From positions 1 through 19,000 of the forward strand of contig CAIIXF020000368.1 in assembly GCA_903813345.2 (NCBI GenBank): a stretch of 19,000 nt of DNA, in the 5' to 3' direction. The DNA comes from Owenia fusiformis (taxonomy: Eukaryota > Annelida > Polychaeta > Sabellida > Oweniidae). The notes beneath the pieces were generated by a model. That model made no database searches, had not been told where the DNA came from, and saw only the letters and a program-made list of their open reading frames with translations. The position numbers and the translations under genes were made by a program. Each line of letters opens with the position of its first letter. Positions within the stretch are counted from its first letter, which is position 1. This document shows, one piece after another, positions 1-8,734 of this stretch.

Positions 1-620
1 TATCACGTAGAGTGAAAAATGAATTTGGGTTTTTGCCCATACCCCTACCCCATGGTAAAACTACAATTTGATTATTTCAAAGAATGTTGTTTCAAAACAT
101 CCAATATTTCATCTACATGTTATTACGTACACATATTATTTGATATAAATAGATAAGAACAAATCGAAGCATCACATAGAGTGAAAAATGAATTTGGGTT
201 TTTGACCCCATGCCCTTACACTGTCGTAAAACTACATCTTAATTATTTCAAATAATTTAAGTTCAAAACATCCAATATTTCATCTACATTTTATTACGTA
301 CATATATTATTTGATATAAATAGATAAGAACAAGTTGAAGCATTACATAGAGTGAAGAATGAATTTGGGTTTTTGACCCCATGCCCTAACACTGTCGTGA
401 AACTACATCTGAATATTTTCAAAGAATTTTGGCTCAAAACATCTAATATTTTGAAAACTAAGTAATATATACCTATATTATTAGATATCAAAAGATAAAA
501 ACATTCTAAGCATAACATAAAGTGAAAAATGAATTCTAGTTTTTGACCCCCACCCCTACCCCACTGTAAAACTATAAGTACATCATTATAAAGAATTATG
601 ACCCGATAGACATCATTTTT
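1..620. repeat. ~170-bp satellite array, about 3.6 monomers, truncated by window edge
   Basis: The phrase ATCACRTAGAGTGAAAAATG, followed by GAATTTGGGTTTTTGACCCC, recurs near positions 2, 171, 342 and 512, giving periods of 169, 171 and 170 bp. Each monomer also carries GTAAAACTACA, CAAAACATCYAATATTT and TATTATTTGATATAAATAGATAAGAAC. The first three monomers are close relatives and the fourth is more diverged. The array decays after about 600. The left end lies outside the window, so the full copy number is unknown. A period near 170 bp is nucleosome-sized, as in many animal satellites. Reading frames here arise from the repeat itself and show no sign of coding. Confidence 0.9.
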
Positions 621-787
621 CAATTACTAACCCTATTCTATATGTATTTTCAGTCCAAGAAAGCACCGGGAAGTATACAGCATAAGCAAGACAGAAAAAT
701 GAATATGCGTTTTGAAAGAAACTCAATTTCTAAGACATTGAATCAATTGTATGACATTATTCGTAAATATATGGTACAACATAAATT

Positions 788-852
788 CAGTTACCCAGGA
801 GTTGAACCTGGCACAAAGATGATTTAGATCTTTGAAGTAACCTACATAACTG
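788..852 (-). pseudogene. tRNA-like relic with a shortened D-arm
   Basis: Read on the minus strand, the 65 nt fold as a tRNA without a normal D-arm. The acceptor stem CAGTTAT pairs with GTAACTG (seven pairs, the last T-G). The T-arm is CCAGG, loop TTCAACT, CCTGG, which contains an intact B-box-like GGTTCAACTCC. The anticodon-position hairpin is AAGAT, loop CTAAATC, ATCTT, extendable to seven pairs (CAAAGAT/ATCTTTG). The variable region is 4 nt. Only 11 nt lie between the acceptor linker and the anticodon stem, where about 17 are normal, and no A-box is recognisable. The central loop would read AAA with T at position 37, where a purine is usual. This points to a tRNA pseudogene or the tRNA-derived head of a SINE rather than a working nuclear tRNA. 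A mitochondrial-type tRNA inserted in the nucleus is an alternative. Confidence 0.5.
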
Positions 853-1059
853 GTCATTATGATGTGTACTCATACAAATAAAAAAATGTATACAATAAAA
901 ACAATGTATTAAAAATTGGATTTAATTTTAAAGTCCTAATATTTTCCCTATGCTTTCGTATGGACTTGAAACTGTCTTTGAATAATATATACACCTATCA
1001 ATAAAGTAGAATTAGAAGTTTAAAGATAACGCCAGTGTTATTCTTCCCTCGGGATGTCG
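853..1059. other. AT-rich stretch without identifiable features
   Basis: I see no repeat, splice-bounded open segment or structured element in this AT-rich sequence. It separates the tRNA-like relic from a decayed repeat region. Confidence 0.5.
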
Positions 1060-1500
1060 TATGGTATCCTTAGCTTGAAGTATATTGAGATGCAGTTCTA
1101 TTAAATCCATTAGGTCGATCCTCAAACCATGATGTTAGATATATAATACACGTTGATCCTTAATCCATAAGATGTACCATATGTGATCCATGTTTTATAT
1201 ATAATGATGTGTACATTATAATGTGACACACTTGATATCAGCTTGAAGTAATTATCCACAATGCACTGTATACTCCATGATGTAGAATATATTCCGTGAT
1301 GATTCCTAATATATGATAATCCATAGTACATGCTAGATGTACTAATTGTAATCCCGTGGGAAAATACAATTATGTATGCATAATGCATATTAATCGAACA
1401 CATTTGATACTGTGATCATTTTCCATTCCATGTTACGATGAAATAGCAGCAATCCATGATGTTTAATATAAGACGATACGTGTAGAAGTGAACCATCATA
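1060..1500. repeat. decayed tandem repeats, ~150-180 bp spacing
   Basis: AGCTTGAAGTA occurs at 1072 and 1240. CCATGATGT followed by two variable bases and AATATA or GATATA occurs at 1127, 1275 and 1454. The spacings (168, 148, 179 bp) suggest an old tandem array of near-nucleosomal period that has drifted heavily. No open segment with splice sites was found. Confidence 0.45.
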
Positions 1501-1694
1501 GTGATGCTTTCATGCCGAACCCTGTAATAAAAAATAGAAACATATTTAGAATGCAAAATAAGTTCAAGAAGTTCATGCAAAATTAACATTGGATCACACT
1601 CTCTCATAAAATAGCTTAGAATAGTATGGAGTACAACATAAATTATATCTCTATATGATTTCGAGCTCATCGCTACCAAAACTACCCTGTGTCT

Positions 1695-1870
1695 TGGAGA
1701 ACAGTAATAATAACTAGACTCTGAGGTTATTCCATCAAAATATTTATATTTCTTTTACCATGAGGTATTTAGTTCTATCTATAATTACTATGATAATAAG
1801 GCGTTAAACCGTTCCAAAATTACCCTTTGTTTCAACAAACAGTAATGATAACTAGGCTCTGAGGTATCAG
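1695..1870. repeat. direct duplication, 138-bp offset
   Basis: The block ACAGTAATAATAACTAGACT with CTGAGGT after it, at 1701, recurs as ACAGTAATGATAACTAGGCT with CTGAGGT at 1839. Both are preceded by TACCCTKTGT. Two substitutions in about 27 bp mark a fairly recent local duplication, or two copies of one dispersed repeat. Confidence 0.65.
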
Positions 1871-1974
1871 TCTAAACTTAAATAGCATGTCAACAATATT
1901 CTTAATAGCCCTGGAAGATATGAGTTTATGTAAATGCAACACTAACTCCACTTACTTACCTCATGCTAACTTAC

Positions 1975-2059
1975 CTATAGTACCACGGGTATCGTGGGCT
2001 TTGTGCTGGCGCTTTATTCAAAACATATGCTTAGGGGATATCCACGGTCAAATATCATC
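1975..2059 (-). pseudogene. degenerate duplicate of the exon-like segment at 2369-2455
   Basis: On the minus strand this 85-nt segment is preceded by TATTATTCCAG (acceptor) and followed by GTAAGT (donor, complement at 1969-1974). It aligns end to end with the 87-nt segment 394 bp downstream on the plus axis: both start GAT, share CATATGT/CATGTGT and GCACAAAG/ACACAAAA stretches, and end in ACTATAG or ACTACAG before GTAAGT. It is 2 nt shorter, so the frame differs, and all three frames contain a stop. It therefore looks like a dead copy of a duplicated exon whose splice sites survive by chance or recency. Whether either copy is transcribed cannot be told here. Confidence 0.35.
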
Positions 2060-2368
2060 CTGGAATAATACACGAATCCATTCAAAATGAGAAATAAAAT
2101 GGTAAAAATCAACAATAATTTTTCTATTGCATATGCAAACTAGAAATAATTTATATGTAATTCATGCGATGAATTATAGATTTACGAGATTAATTATAGA
2201 GTCGATATCATTTTTTTCGGACTAAATATGCATGTAAGAAATAGCTAGGAATTTTTTAAATATTGCTATAACAAATATTTATCAGCATTTCATTAGCTCA
2301 ATTCAGATTATGTTTTAAACGTACAAAATTATTCACTATAGAAATCCCCCTCCCTCCCCAACACTTAC

Positions 2369-2455
2369 CTGTAGTAGTTCATGGCTGTATACAGATTTTG
2401 TGTAGCGATTTGTACTCGACACATGTTCGCAGCTTTTCAACGTCCAATCCTGATC
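2369..2455 (-). CDS. possible internal exon, 29 codons, family unrecognised
   Basis: On the minus strand a pyrimidine- and AT-rich tract ending in TATTATTCC-AG precedes an 87-nt open segment that ends CTACTACAG before GTAAGT, a strong metazoan donor. Read in phase 0 at both ends it encodes DQDWTLKSCEHVSSTNRYTK followed by SVYSHELLQ. The composition is mixed and protein-like, unlike the low-complexity frames around it. I do not recognise the domain. No neighbouring exon could be paired with it convincingly, so it may be one exon of a gene with large introns, an exon relic, or chance. The diverged copy at 1975-2059 shows that the segment, including both splice borders, was duplicated. Confidence 0.3.
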
Positions 2456-2494
2456 CTGGAATAATATATAAAACCATTCTATAAGATGAATCAA

Positions 2495-3303
2495 ATATTC
2501 ACGAATAAACACATATTCTAATTCCATGATCACAATTTAACATTACGCAAACATGGACCCCAATTTCATGAAATATTTTTTGCTTTCTGTATACATCCAG
2601 GCATGAATTTTCTTTTTAAATTTGACAAAATTAGCAGTGTACGGTTTCCTGGAGGAGTGTGAAAATTTTTGCAAAATGACTGATGTCCATCAATAAATAT
2701 ATATTGCGATTCCATCATTGCATTTTAATATTACGCAAACATGACCATCCATTTCATGAAGTATTTTTTTGCTTTCTGTATACATTAAGGCATACATGAT
2801 CTTCAAATATTCAACAGAATTAGCATTGTACGTCTTCCGGTATGAGCGTGAAAATTTTTGCAAATTGGCAGATAAACACCAATGAGTTTATATTCTAATT
2901 CCATGATCACGATTTAACATTACGCAAACATGGACTCCTCTTCAAGAAAATCATTTTGCTTTCTGTAGGCATTAGGGCATGACTTTTCTTTGAAAATTTG
3001 ACAAAATTAGTATGATACGCATTCCCGTAGGAGCATGAAAATTTTTGCAAACTGACTAATATCCATCAATATATTTTGATTTCATAATGGCAATTTAACA
3101 TTACGCAAATATGGATACCCTTTTCATCGAGATTTTTTCGGCTTTCTGTATAGCTACAGCAATGTATGCATTTTTTAAATTAGGATAAATCAGCATTGTA
3201 CACAGTCCTGAATGGACGTGATAATTTTTGCAAATTGTCAACCAATATCCACCAATGAATATATATTCTGATTTTATGATCACAATTTAGCATTACGTAA
3301 ACC
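2495..3303. repeat. ~188-bp satellite array, four monomers plus edge
   Basis: ATTACGCAAACATGG, or close variants, occurs at 2542, 2730, 2919, 3100 and 3292 (periods 188, 189, 181, 192). Each monomer also contains TTTGCTTTCTGTA, GTGAAAATTTTTGCAAA and CCAATGARTWTATATTCTGAT in the same order. Monomers differ noticeably, so the array is older than the 2,092-bp array on the right. It is bounded on the left by the exon-like segment and fades after ACATTACGTAAACC. No coding evidence. Confidence 0.88.
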
Positions 3304-4169
3304 TTCTATCTGACATGTACATTCAAAATGGAGAGGTAGACTACTTGAAGATAATATACAAGTAACGGCAAAGGTCTATCGGTACGTGATTCCTGGAATT
3401 AATCGATATACATTCAATCTTTATAAATAACCGATATGGGTGCCAGTAATATTAAATCTAGGTACCAAGGGTATTACGTGATGGTTTGTACCCTACGTAC
3501 ATGTTTCTATATTTCATTCATATCCTGAAAAGTTGCCGAGATGTGTTCAAGTTACATTCAGATGGACTACAGGGTCAAAATAACTGTGTACACTATAGAA
3601 TGCAATTTAGACCACTTTGAGGTATCTAAATGAACTCAAGTGAGTTTTTGGTCTTTGTACATGTGGTGGCCCTCTAGATATACACCAAGATTTCTTCAAA
3701 CAGGTTCAAAAGCAAGAATATAATAGGATATCCCATTGAAAACAATGGCCAAAGTAGCCCAAAATTAGAAATATTTTTTTCAAGAAATAAAGTCAAAATC
3801 CAGCCTTTTCGTCTGATTAGATCGAATAAATACATAGTATTACACATCTGTGGAAGAGGAATAGCTATTTGATCCATCCAGAAAGGAGATATAAGGCCGA
3901 GAGTACGACAAATTTGAGAAAAAGTTTTTGAAAAAGTTTTAAAATATTTTTCAACTTCAGATCGAATTTTGAACTGTTTTGGCCAACGTAGCCACTAACC
4001 TTGTTACTGGTCCGAAAGAATATGTCCTTAGGAACATTTCGCTTCCATCCATTAGCTTCCAAGGTGCCTTGAAACTAGAGTAATTCGTAGAAATATGCGA
4101 GAAAATTTGTCCACTTCAAATCCAAAAGCCTCCATTATGGATTCGAAGCAAAGTCAGTTTGAAAGCTCG
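3304..4169. other. unassigned sequence, no supported gene
   Basis: No repeat array is evident. On the minus strand, 3972-4067 contains overlapping open frames and a donor-like AAG followed by GTTAGT, with a TTTCAAG acceptor-like site before it. Two frames are equally open and neither resembles a known family, so I do not call an exon. The rest is AT-rich without recognisable elements. Confidence 0.4.
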
Positions 4170-4400
4170 TCTCTGATTGGCTCCCGGCTGAATTCAGAAC
4201 AAATTCAGAACGAAATCAGAACAATTCAGAACAAATTCAGAACAAACCGACCAATCACAGTCCAGTTCTCAATCGGCGATCAGAATTCAGGAATTTTGTT
4301 TATGGATACTGTTGTCATGTATTTTGTCTTATTGGTGTGACGTCATATAGAAATGATATTAGACATGATGGAATCACGAAATGGCGGACACGTGGCAGTT
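4170..4400. promoter_or_regulatory. promoter-like motif cluster: CCAAT boxes, CRE, YY1-like, E-box
   Basis: An inverted CCAAT box (GATTGGCT, 4175-4182) and a forward one (ACCAATCA, 4250-4257) flank an 11-bp minisatellite. A perfect CRE palindrome TGACGTCA sits at 4338-4345, a YY1-like AAATGGCGG at 4379-4387 and a CACGTG E-box at 4389-4394. These are binding motifs of NF-Y, CREB/ATF, YY1 and bHLH factors in animals. Their density in AT-rich sequence resembles a TATA-less promoter or a transposon-derived promoter. No convincing downstream exon was found, so activity is inference only. Confidence 0.35.
4190..4246. repeat. 11-bp minisatellite (consensus AAATTCAGAAC)
   Basis: Five head-to-tail variants of AAATTCAGAAC run between the two CCAAT-type motifs: GAATTCAGAAC, AAATTCAGAAC, GAAATCAGAAC, AATTCAGAAC and AAATTCAGAAC. 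One is a 10-mer. A related GAATTCAGG occurs just downstream at 4273. Confidence 0.85.
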
Positions 4401-4538
4401 TTGTGCAAAAAATATTGTCGTTTCTTTTATGAAAACCATGGGTCGGATATTTACCAGGTATGCCGATTTGACTAGATCATGATTATATCTATATATGTGC
4501 GAAGTTTGGGTGAAATTCATACTAAACATCGATGCCTA

Positions 4539-4577
4539 TAAGCGCCCCCCGATTTCTTCAAAATCGGGGGGCGCTTA
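4539..4577. repeat. perfect GC-rich hairpin, 17-bp stem, 5-nt loop
   Basis: TAAGCGCCCCCCGATTT is followed by CTTCA and then its exact reverse complement AAATCGGGGGGCGCTTA. The arms are perfect over 17 bp, with a run of six C in one and six G in the other, in otherwise AT-rich DNA. RNA from either strand would form a very stable hairpin. It does not end in a T-run and lies in eukaryotic sequence, so a bacterial-type terminator is unlikely. It could be a foldback element, a DNA-transposon terminal dimer or a structured RNA element. Confidence 0.9.
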
Positions 4578-4741
4578 ACCGCTATCTAAATCACGTCAGT
4601 AAGATCTTAGACTTGGTATGTACTTAGAATGAATGTTGATCTAGTCAAATAGAACGCTTTCGTGAAAAATAAATCAATAAAGCACGAAATATAGAAGATA
4701 ATCTCTCAAAATCAAACATCTAAAGCTGAGTGACCTAATTG

Positions 4742-4959
4742 TGACGTCACTTCAAGATAGAATCCATCCTGTGATCGCAAATCATCAATTCGTTCTGAAT
4801 TCAGGTTGGGTTAACCTGGGAATACTAAACCACGGGAATGGCAACTCATGTCTCCTATTGTTCTATGTCTGTCTCCGATAATTGAAAAACGTCACAGCTG
4901 TAACTACCAAAAAATTGCCTGTGACGTCACATCGTTACAACACTACGGCGCCATATTGG
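4742..4959. promoter_or_regulatory. two further CRE palindromes plus YY1-like site
   Basis: GTGACGTCAC occurs at 4741-4750 and 4921-4930. GCGCCATATTGG, the reverse of a CCAATATGGCGC YY1-type site, follows at 4948-4959. With the copy at 4338, three perfect TGACGTCA octamers lie within about 600 bp. A diverged copy (TGTGACGTCG, 11555-11564) sits in the related segment near 11600, so the motifs may travel with a dispersed repeat rather than mark a local promoter. Confidence 0.3.
4804..4935. repeat. dispersed repeat copy, inverted relative to 11540-11711
   Basis: Compared with the reverse complement of 11540-11711, this segment shares GTTGGGTTAACC, GGAATA, GGGAATGG/TGGAATGG, AACTC, an exact 20-bp match ATTGTTCTATGTCTGTCTCC and then GACGTCACAT, all in the same order. 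Small indels separate the blocks. The two loci are diverged members of one family in opposite orientation. The match covers the palindrome that forms the left border of the 2,092-bp tandem array. Confidence 0.65.
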
Positions 4960-4974
4960 ATTCATATTCATCTC

Positions 4975-5400
4975 TACGTGCTTTGAATTTGGTAAGAAAA
5001 TGTCTTTTTATATGTCATATATGGACAAATAAGGAAAAACAGTATCCTCTTTGCACGCACCATCAATCATAGTCTCTGTATATGTTCTTTTATATATCAA
5101 TTATGTGTTTTTATATGCGAAAAGTGTTTTTCCGATTCAAGTTTTCCGCAATTAGCCTACGAAACTTGCTTAGAATTTTGGAAAGAAAATGAATCTATTT
5201 ATGTCATATTTAGGAAAATAAGGTAAAATCTGCTGTAACCTCTTTGCACGCACCATCAATTCCAGTTGTCCGCAAATCAGAAAAAGTTGGCAAATAAAAT
5301 GTCCCGTTTATGTCATGTTTAGGAAATTATGTAAAAATCGAAAGGACATTTGGTGCATTAGGCTATCAATTAAGATTATATTCTCTGTGTATGATCAATT
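4975..5400. repeat. diverged tandem repeat, ~190-bp monomer
   Basis: Blocks of the form GGWAAGAAAATG...TATGTCATATWT.GG.AAATAAGG recur with TATGTCAT at 5011, 5200 and 5309. The first two are each followed by CCTCTTTGCACGCACCATCAAT (at about 5047 and 5240). The 189-bp step gives the monomer length. The third copy appears shortened by internal deletion, and TCTCTGTRTATG at its end matches the first copy. No gene is supported inside. Confidence 0.6.
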
Positions 5401-5425
5401 TTTTAATTTCAGTTTTTATTTCCAG

Positions 5426-5520
5426 ATCCATCTGATGAATTAGCAAGATGGAAAAGCAACAAAACATGTCTACAAAAAAAGAAATCAAGCAAGCTTATAC
5501 ATGTAGTCCAACTCCTTTGA
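5426..5520 (+). CDS. possible terminal exon or coding remnant, unrecognised
   Basis: A tandem acceptor (TTTCAG then TTTTTATTTCCAG ending at 5425) precedes an open segment read from 5428: PSDELARWKSNKTCLQKKKS, then SKLIHVVQLL and a TGA stop. The lysine-rich but varied composition looks more protein-like than most frames here. No homologue comes to mind and no upstream exon was found. It could be a last exon, a relic, or chance in AT-rich DNA. Confidence 0.2.
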
Positions 5521-5549
5521 AAAATCCGTCTGCTGATGCACAAATATAA

Positions 5550-5777
5550 AGGATAAAATGGTTTCCCTGGAACACTGTGCTCATTAACGCCAGACAAAAT
5601 AATCTCAGTGAGATTTGCTTTGAACGTCATCGTACTATTGTGACCAGTGTAGATTTGATCGGATACGACATCCTCACTTTGATACCCAAGAAACGGCCAG
5701 GGAAACGGCTTACTTACTCAATAAATCAACTTCAATTCAAAACTACTGAAGATGGACCACTCCAAAACATTTCGTAA
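5550..5777 (+). pseudogene. open segment of 75 codons, possible coding remnant
   Basis: The frame opens after a TAA at 5547 and runs to the TAA at 5775-5777. It starts RIKWFPWNTVLINARQNNLS and ends FKTTEDGPLQNIS. Amino-acid usage is balanced (Trp, Pro, charged residues), unlike the Phe/Lys/Ile-rich chance frames elsewhere. It is out of frame with the open segment ending at 5520, so if both come from one gene a frameshift or short intron separates them. There is no Kozak-like ATG start and no family I recognise. I rate it a remnant rather than a gene. Confidence 0.2.
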
Positions 5778-6950
5778 TTGTAGCGTCGATATGACCTCAG
5801 GAAACTGTGTCTTGTAAAAGGGCTTGTTGTTGGATAAATATGTGCAAGCTTTTATTGTTTAAAAACAGTAATTGTGGATTTACTTGATGTTCCTTCTTTC
5901 GGATACCATGTAACTTATATTTAGATGATGAAAGGAAAGACGGAAAGTTTTCATAACCCAGATTACTGAGATACACCACACGAAGGTAGTTTTCACCTTC
6001 ACTCACGTTCTTGGAAACATGACAGAACGGTTTTACTCCATATTCGGATGGATGAAACGCACTTCGCACTTCGATCCTACTAGTAAGTGACGTGCTACGT
6101 TAAGACGATAGCAGTCGGGCATCATGTTCTGTCATGTTTCATTCGAATTGATAGCGAGGAATAACTACTACTACTACTAATTCTAGACACACCAAAATAC
6201 TGAAACTAACTGTCACGGGTATAGTAAACGGTACGGTAGGCGTATGGATCATGACTTTAGGCCTAAATTCATGGTGGATGACTGAGTTATTAACATTTGT
6301 TTGTGTTACGTTTTTTGACTCACCCTGTCTAACAACTATTGCCCAATTTATACATTAATACAGAAGGTCATCTTACAATACTATTGTATCTAGAATAAAT
6401 GAATCAACATATTATATACATTTGTTTGAACAATCAGCGATCCTAGTAATGTTCAAAACTTTGGAGACAAAGTAAACTACAAGATACATATCAATAACTC
6501 TTTATAATCAATTAGAGGCAAAATTTGCTACTAATTTGATCGCATTCCGTTTCTGTTCCAAAATATCCTTAATGCTTTCATACATGTCATAATGAGAGCA
6601 AAACATCAACGTTATTCAGTGATCATGCAAGATTTTTTACGCATCGTATATGAACAAATGATCATACTCCAGAGTTTCTACGTCATGTAATAAGCCTGAT
6701 CTAGTTCAAATAATATCAAAGCATAATTTCAACTATAAAATAGTTTAATTCGATGAAAACTGATAATATCGAAATCGACTCTTTCCGTTTAAATGCGAAT
6801 GTAAGAACCGTAACTTCCGCTTGAAACTGAACAATGGTTATCGAAGGTCTACCGCCAACACAAGGATGACTGAACTTGAATTATGAAATCCATCAAAACA
6901 CTAATCTAAATTCTCAATCGAATCGAATCTCAATCGAATTACTTTCGATA
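5778..6950. other. unassigned sequence with a short (ACT)n microsatellite
   Basis: A (ACT)n run lies at 6164-6179. A minus-strand frame across 5797-6078 is open and contains a GTGAGT donor-like site after its HVSKN residues, but no family is recognisable, so no exon is called. TCAATCGAA repeats three times with small shifts near 6914-6940. Otherwise nothing stands out. Confidence 0.4.
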
Positions 6951-7031
6951 ATTCCAGCGACCGCTGGTCGGACAAATTGAATGGAGGGGGAGCAGGCGAT
7001 TTCAGCTAGAAAATTCAACAAATTAGAAACA
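6950..7031 (-). repeat. dispersed repeat copy, inverted relative to 11108-11205
   Basis: The reverse complement of this stretch shares ATTTTCTAGCYGAAATCGC, TGCT and TTCAWTTTGTCCGA, in order, with the plus strand at about 11108-11205. The pair is diverged and in opposite orientation, consistent with an interspersed element present twice in the window. Confidence 0.5.
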
Positions 7032-7118
7032 TTTCTTTTTTCAGGAGAAAGTTTACTATTGATTGAATTGATAAATGAATAGACTCACGGTATAGTTACA
7101 CTCCCCTCCATAAGTTAT

Positions 7119-7914
7119 GCATTGAACTACGTGTTAAAGCCTCTTTACATTTGATTTTTTATTTACTTAATCTGCGATGAAAATACTTATACTACTAAAT
7201 GGAAACGTAATTTGATTTTATTTCCAATACCTTCAAATTTTCTCAATTTTTTCCTCAATTACAATAAGTCAAAAATTGATGATAAATTTGATGAATTTTT
7301 TTCCCCATGTTAACCAATGGGAAATGGTAGGTTTGCTGCAAGTCATATCACAGAACATTTATCCATCCGAGTCCTTGTAAAAAATAAGAATTAGGCAGGC
7401 AATTGAATTTGCTAACTTTATTTAACAAAAAATTGATATGTTTCTTCAGGTTCAACAAAGTTATAGGGCTTTAAAGTTAAAATTGTTTTTCATAAAAACT
7501 CTCCCATTGAAATAACAAAGGAGGCGAAAAATTATTTTCAAACATGACTTTGAAGTGCTGTAACTTTAGTATTCATCAAATAAACTAAACACTTAGTCTA
7601 CCAAAAAGTTAGAGACAATTCAATTTTCTATATAAAAATATTTTTTTGCTGAATCTTTTACTGAAAAGATATCATGATTTCTGATTCGCCCCGAACCCTA
7701 CATTTCCCTTTGGATTACATGGGAATGACGATTTTCAAAAATTCATTAAATTTACTATCAAATTTCGACCTATTGTAATTAAGGAAAAATTGAGAAAATT
7801 TGGAGGTATTGGAAATAAAGTCAAGATACGTTTTCATCAATATTATAAGTTATTTCATCGCCGGTTAAGTAAATAAAAATTCAAACGTAAAGGGGCTTTA
7901 ACACGTAGCACAAT
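7119..7914. mobile_element. large imperfect inverted repeat (foldback or MITE-like), ~215-bp arms
   Basis: The left arm (7119-7331) and the reverse complement of the right arm (7697-7914) match along their length: CTACGTGTTAAAGCC, TTTTTATTTACTTAA, GCGATGAAA, TTATTTCCAATACC, AAATTTTCTCAATTTTT, AATTACAATA and GGGAAATG appear in the same order. By eye about four in five bases agree. The spacer of about 365 bp includes GGTTCAACAAAGTTATAGGG and carries no transposase frame. Structure and size fit a foldback or non-autonomous DNA element, or an inverted duplication of an older repeat. Clear target-site duplications were not found. Confidence 0.7.
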
Positions 7915-7999
7915 GGGGAGCTAAGGATGTCAAACTTCTTTTTTTCTTCTCGAATTATTTTTGAATCGATATGCTTCTGAACAAAACAAAGTGAAAAAA

Positions 8000-8370
8000 A
8001 GTATTTTTCAACTTGCTTCAAATTGACCAATTTTTTCAAAATCATCTACAAGCTAAAGTTCTTAGAAGTCCAAATATGACTTTAGATTTGTGTTTTGACC
8101 TGCAATGACCTTCTCAAGGTAAAAAGGTCGAAAAGATATTTTTCAACTTTAATTTGACCCAATTTTGTCAAAAATCATTGATATGCTTTTTTAGGAAACC
8201 AAGGTCAAAAAGTATTTTCAACTTGCTTCAAATTGACCAATTTTTATGAATTATCATCTAAGTTCTAAGAAGCTTAAATCTGACTTTAGATTTGAGATTT
8301 GACCTTCAATAACTTTCTCAAAAACGTCTTTTTCAACTTGCTTTAAATTCACCTATTTTTTAAATCATCT
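8000..8370. repeat. irregular tandem repeat around TTTTTCAACTTGCTTCAAAT
   Basis: TTTTTCAACTTGCTTCAAAT followed by TGACCAATTTTT occurs near 8004 and 8214, with diverged versions near 8138 and 8328. TGACTTTAGATTTG and GTTCTWAGAAG also recur once per larger unit (about 210 bp: 8082 and 8281). This suggests a dimeric repeat in which the half-units have drifted apart. Confidence 0.65.
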
Positions 8371-8734
8371 GCAAGGCTATATTTTCCTTCATACATGTAT
8401 GCATTAGCCCATATCATCACATCTTGTGGAGAAAGATCTAAAATTTTTGTTGATGCCCTAATTTATTCGCAGCCTTGAATTTTGAAACTACAAGACTTAC
8501 AAAAACATGCCTTAAATTAGATATTGTGCAATACTTTACAAATGTGATGCATGGAAATTGTTGAAACATATTGGATGATCTTGAAAAGGTCAATAGGGGA
8601 TATGAGTTTAAACTATACCATATGACAAATGGGACATTATTTGCGCAGAAAACACATTTCACATTTTCATTGGCCACTTTGAAGCAGTTTTAACCATTCA
8701 ACAGGTAAGGGACAGGTTACCAACACAGAAATAT

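Noticed and set aside
294-623. 109-codon minus-strand frame at the left edge
   Set aside because: It lies in the 170-bp satellite and its peptide repeats with the monomer (YLLISNNIG and YLFISNNIC), so it is a by-product of the repeat.
3865-4062. 65-codon minus-strand frame next to the promoter-like cluster
   Set aside because: Two overlapping frames are equally open around the same donor-like site, and the C-terminal half is low-complexity Leu/Phe/Lys.
4539-4577. Rho-independent terminator
   Set aside because: The stem is followed by ACCGC rather than a T-run, and the window is eukaryotic.
5797-6069. 90-codon minus-strand frame with varied composition
   Set aside because: No ATG start and no recognised family. 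The possible AG/GTGAGT borders give only a short exon. Kept as a remark, not a gene.
6164-6179. (ACT)n microsatellite as a notable feature
   Set aside because: Five short units are ordinary background in an AT-rich genome.
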